Assembly (NCBI GenBank): GCA_012519985.1 | Contig: JAAYPC010000079.1 | Location: 1-64,000, forward strand | Reading direction: 5' to 3' | DNA from: Fibrobacter sp. | GTDB taxonomy: Bacteria > Fibrobacterota > Chitinivibrionia > Chitinivibrionales > Chitinispirillaceae | DNA: 64,000 nt | Part shown: positions 62,811 through 64,000 of the stretch, piece by piece | Position numbering within the stretch: the stretch's first letter is position 1 | How the letters are laid out: each line of letters opens with the position of its first letter | Notes under the pieces: model-generated | What the model saw: the letters and a program-made list of their open reading frames with translations, nothing else | What the model was told of the DNA's origin: nothing | The model's database searches: none | Position numbers and translations under genes: made by a program

Positions 62811-62874
62811 GAACCTGTTCTCCGAAGCCCTGCGAAGGACGAACCTGTTCTCCGAAGCCTTGCGAAGGACGAAC
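62811..62874. repeat. Two tandem copies of a 30-bp repeat plus 4 nt
   Basis: gaacctgttctccgaagccctgcgaaggac / gaacctgttctccgaagccttgcgaaggac / gaac; one mismatch between copies. Confidence 0.9.
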
Positions 62875-63050
62875 AAAACTTCAGGACCGCTAGCCTAATG
62901 GGCTCTATGCGATTCACGCAAAACAATCGTCCGGATCAGGTAGAAATTATTTTACTGAAGTACGGGTTGGGATATCCCGGATTCTTTTTTCCTTGTCCAG
63001 GTGCATTTCATCAGGTTCCAGAAAACTCTACACAATAAATCCGGCATACC

Positions 63051-64000
63051 ATGAGAAAATGGAGATTTATTATCCGGCTGGGGATAATTTCAGCCGTCAT
63101 TATCATATCAATAGCTTTTTTTTGTGCTACCATCTATGGTGTTCTTCTGTTGCCTCCTGTGCAGAATTATGTCTGTGATATCGTAGAAAAAGAGCTGGAT
63201 TCACTTCTTGAGGGAAATGTTGAGATCGGAAGGATCAGATCAAATCTGCTCTCCAGGCTCGATATTCACGATTTAAAGGTTAGGGATAAAAGCGGACGTG
63301 AAGATTCCGTTTCGATTGATTATATCAGGGTACGATATAACATTCTGGCTCTTTTGAACCGGACAGTACACGTGGTTTCAGTCTTTGGGAGAGGGCTGAA
63401 TGCAACTCTTTCGGTTACAAACGATGGAGAGCTTAAGATACCGGTCTATCCGGATTCGGCATTGGTTGATTCGCTTATGAAAAAGGAGCCACCAAAAGAA
63501 CGGGGACGTGTGAATATTTCTCCAAAGAGCTCATCTCCGTGGAAAATGATAATTGGAAACGTCAGGTTAAACAATGTGAACGCTGTGTACAAAGACAGTT
63601 GCTTGCATTTTATGGGATCTGTAAGAGGTGCAAGAATAAGGGCCAGGTTTCCTGAAATTGATTCCATAAAGTTGGAGTTGCGGGTTCCTCAGGCGGAGTT
63701 TAGCAGTAATTGGTGGGAAGGGACTCTGGACACTATTGGCGGTAGTGCAATTTTACGTTTTAATCAGTTGAATCTACTGGAATCCTATGTGAAGGGATCT
63801 GGGACAGAAATTACCGGATGGGGCACGATTCCTTTTGATATGAAAGAAAGCTGGGATCTTCATGCCACTGTAAGCACAGAGATGGCACCGGTACTGGCAA
63901 TTCATGGATATGTTCCAGCTTTTAAACCTCAGGGGTCTCTATGGGCAGAGGCATCCTGGCAAGGAACTCTGGAAAACCCGATATTAAAATACAGAACTAC
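63051..64000 (+). CDS. TamB/AsmA-like translocation and assembly protein, N-terminal part (runs off window)
   Basis: My own translation from ATG 63051 is open to the window end: MRKWRFIIRLGIISAVIIISIAFFCATIYGVLLLPPVQNYVCDIVEKELDSLLEGNVEIGRIRSNLLSRLDIHDLKVRD. N-terminal anchor followed by AsmA/TamB-style beta repeats. Absent from the ORF track because it has no stop. Confidence 0.75.
   Translation, partial: MRKWRFIIRLGIISAVIIISIAFFCATIYGVLLLPPVQNYVCDIVEKELDSLLEGNVEIGRIRSNLLSRLDIHDLKVRDKSGREDSVSIDYIRVRYNILALLNRTVHVVSVFGRGLNATLSVTNDGELKIPVYPDSALVDSLMKKEPPKERGRVNISPKSSSPWKMIIGNVRLNNVNAVYKDSCLHFMGSVRGARIRARFPEIDSIKLELRVPQAEFSSNWWEGTLDTIGGSAILRFNQLNLLESYVKGSGTEITGWGTIPFDMKESWDLHATVSTEMAPVLAIHGYVPAFKPQGSLWAEASWQGTLENPILKYRT

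Noticed and set aside
62741-62926. 61-aa ORF with repeated SSFAGLRRTGS peptide
   Set aside because: Translation of the 30-bp DNA repeat; no start context or independent coding evidence.

Overview
This 64 kb window is ordinary, gene-dense bacterial chromosome. I saw no rRNA, integrase, transposase, CRISPR array or recognisable prophage. It has one tRNA (His-GTG, CCA not encoded) and about 45 credible protein genes. A Fibrobacterota/Chitinispirillia-like host is plausible (secreted GH116 and CE15 enzymes, FlgD-like C-terminal tails, DapL), but this is inference only. Main blocks: a DUF2157/DUF4401/GDYXXLXY trio; citrate synthase; a GH116 enzyme; an AMP-ligase/ACP/PlsC fusion; a Sua5-MazG cluster; DapL; a tightly packed Bat (aerotolerance-type) operon with a BatD-BatE fusion and an embedded alpha/beta hydrolase; phosphatase-dGTPase; a glycogen/glycosyl block (GH, GT4, LonB-like protease, site-2-protease homologue, GlgX) leading into PolX; a DUF3618/holin-X-type envelope cluster; a UvrD helicase; a radical SAM/SPASM protein; a divergent DUF308 pair; a CE15 esterase; PHP and HD phosphohydrolases; and a TamB/AsmA-like ORF running off the right edge. 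The best second-look items are (i) an exact 43-bp tandem array with two conserved palindromes per unit and a diverged relative about 2 kb away, (ii) a site-2 protease homologue whose HExxH site reads RDTIR, (iii) the rearranged Bat operon with a BatD-BatE fusion and no MoxR or DUF58 gene, and (iv) a stand-alone NuoE N-terminal-like domain. I did not find a convincing wholly new defence or mobile system.
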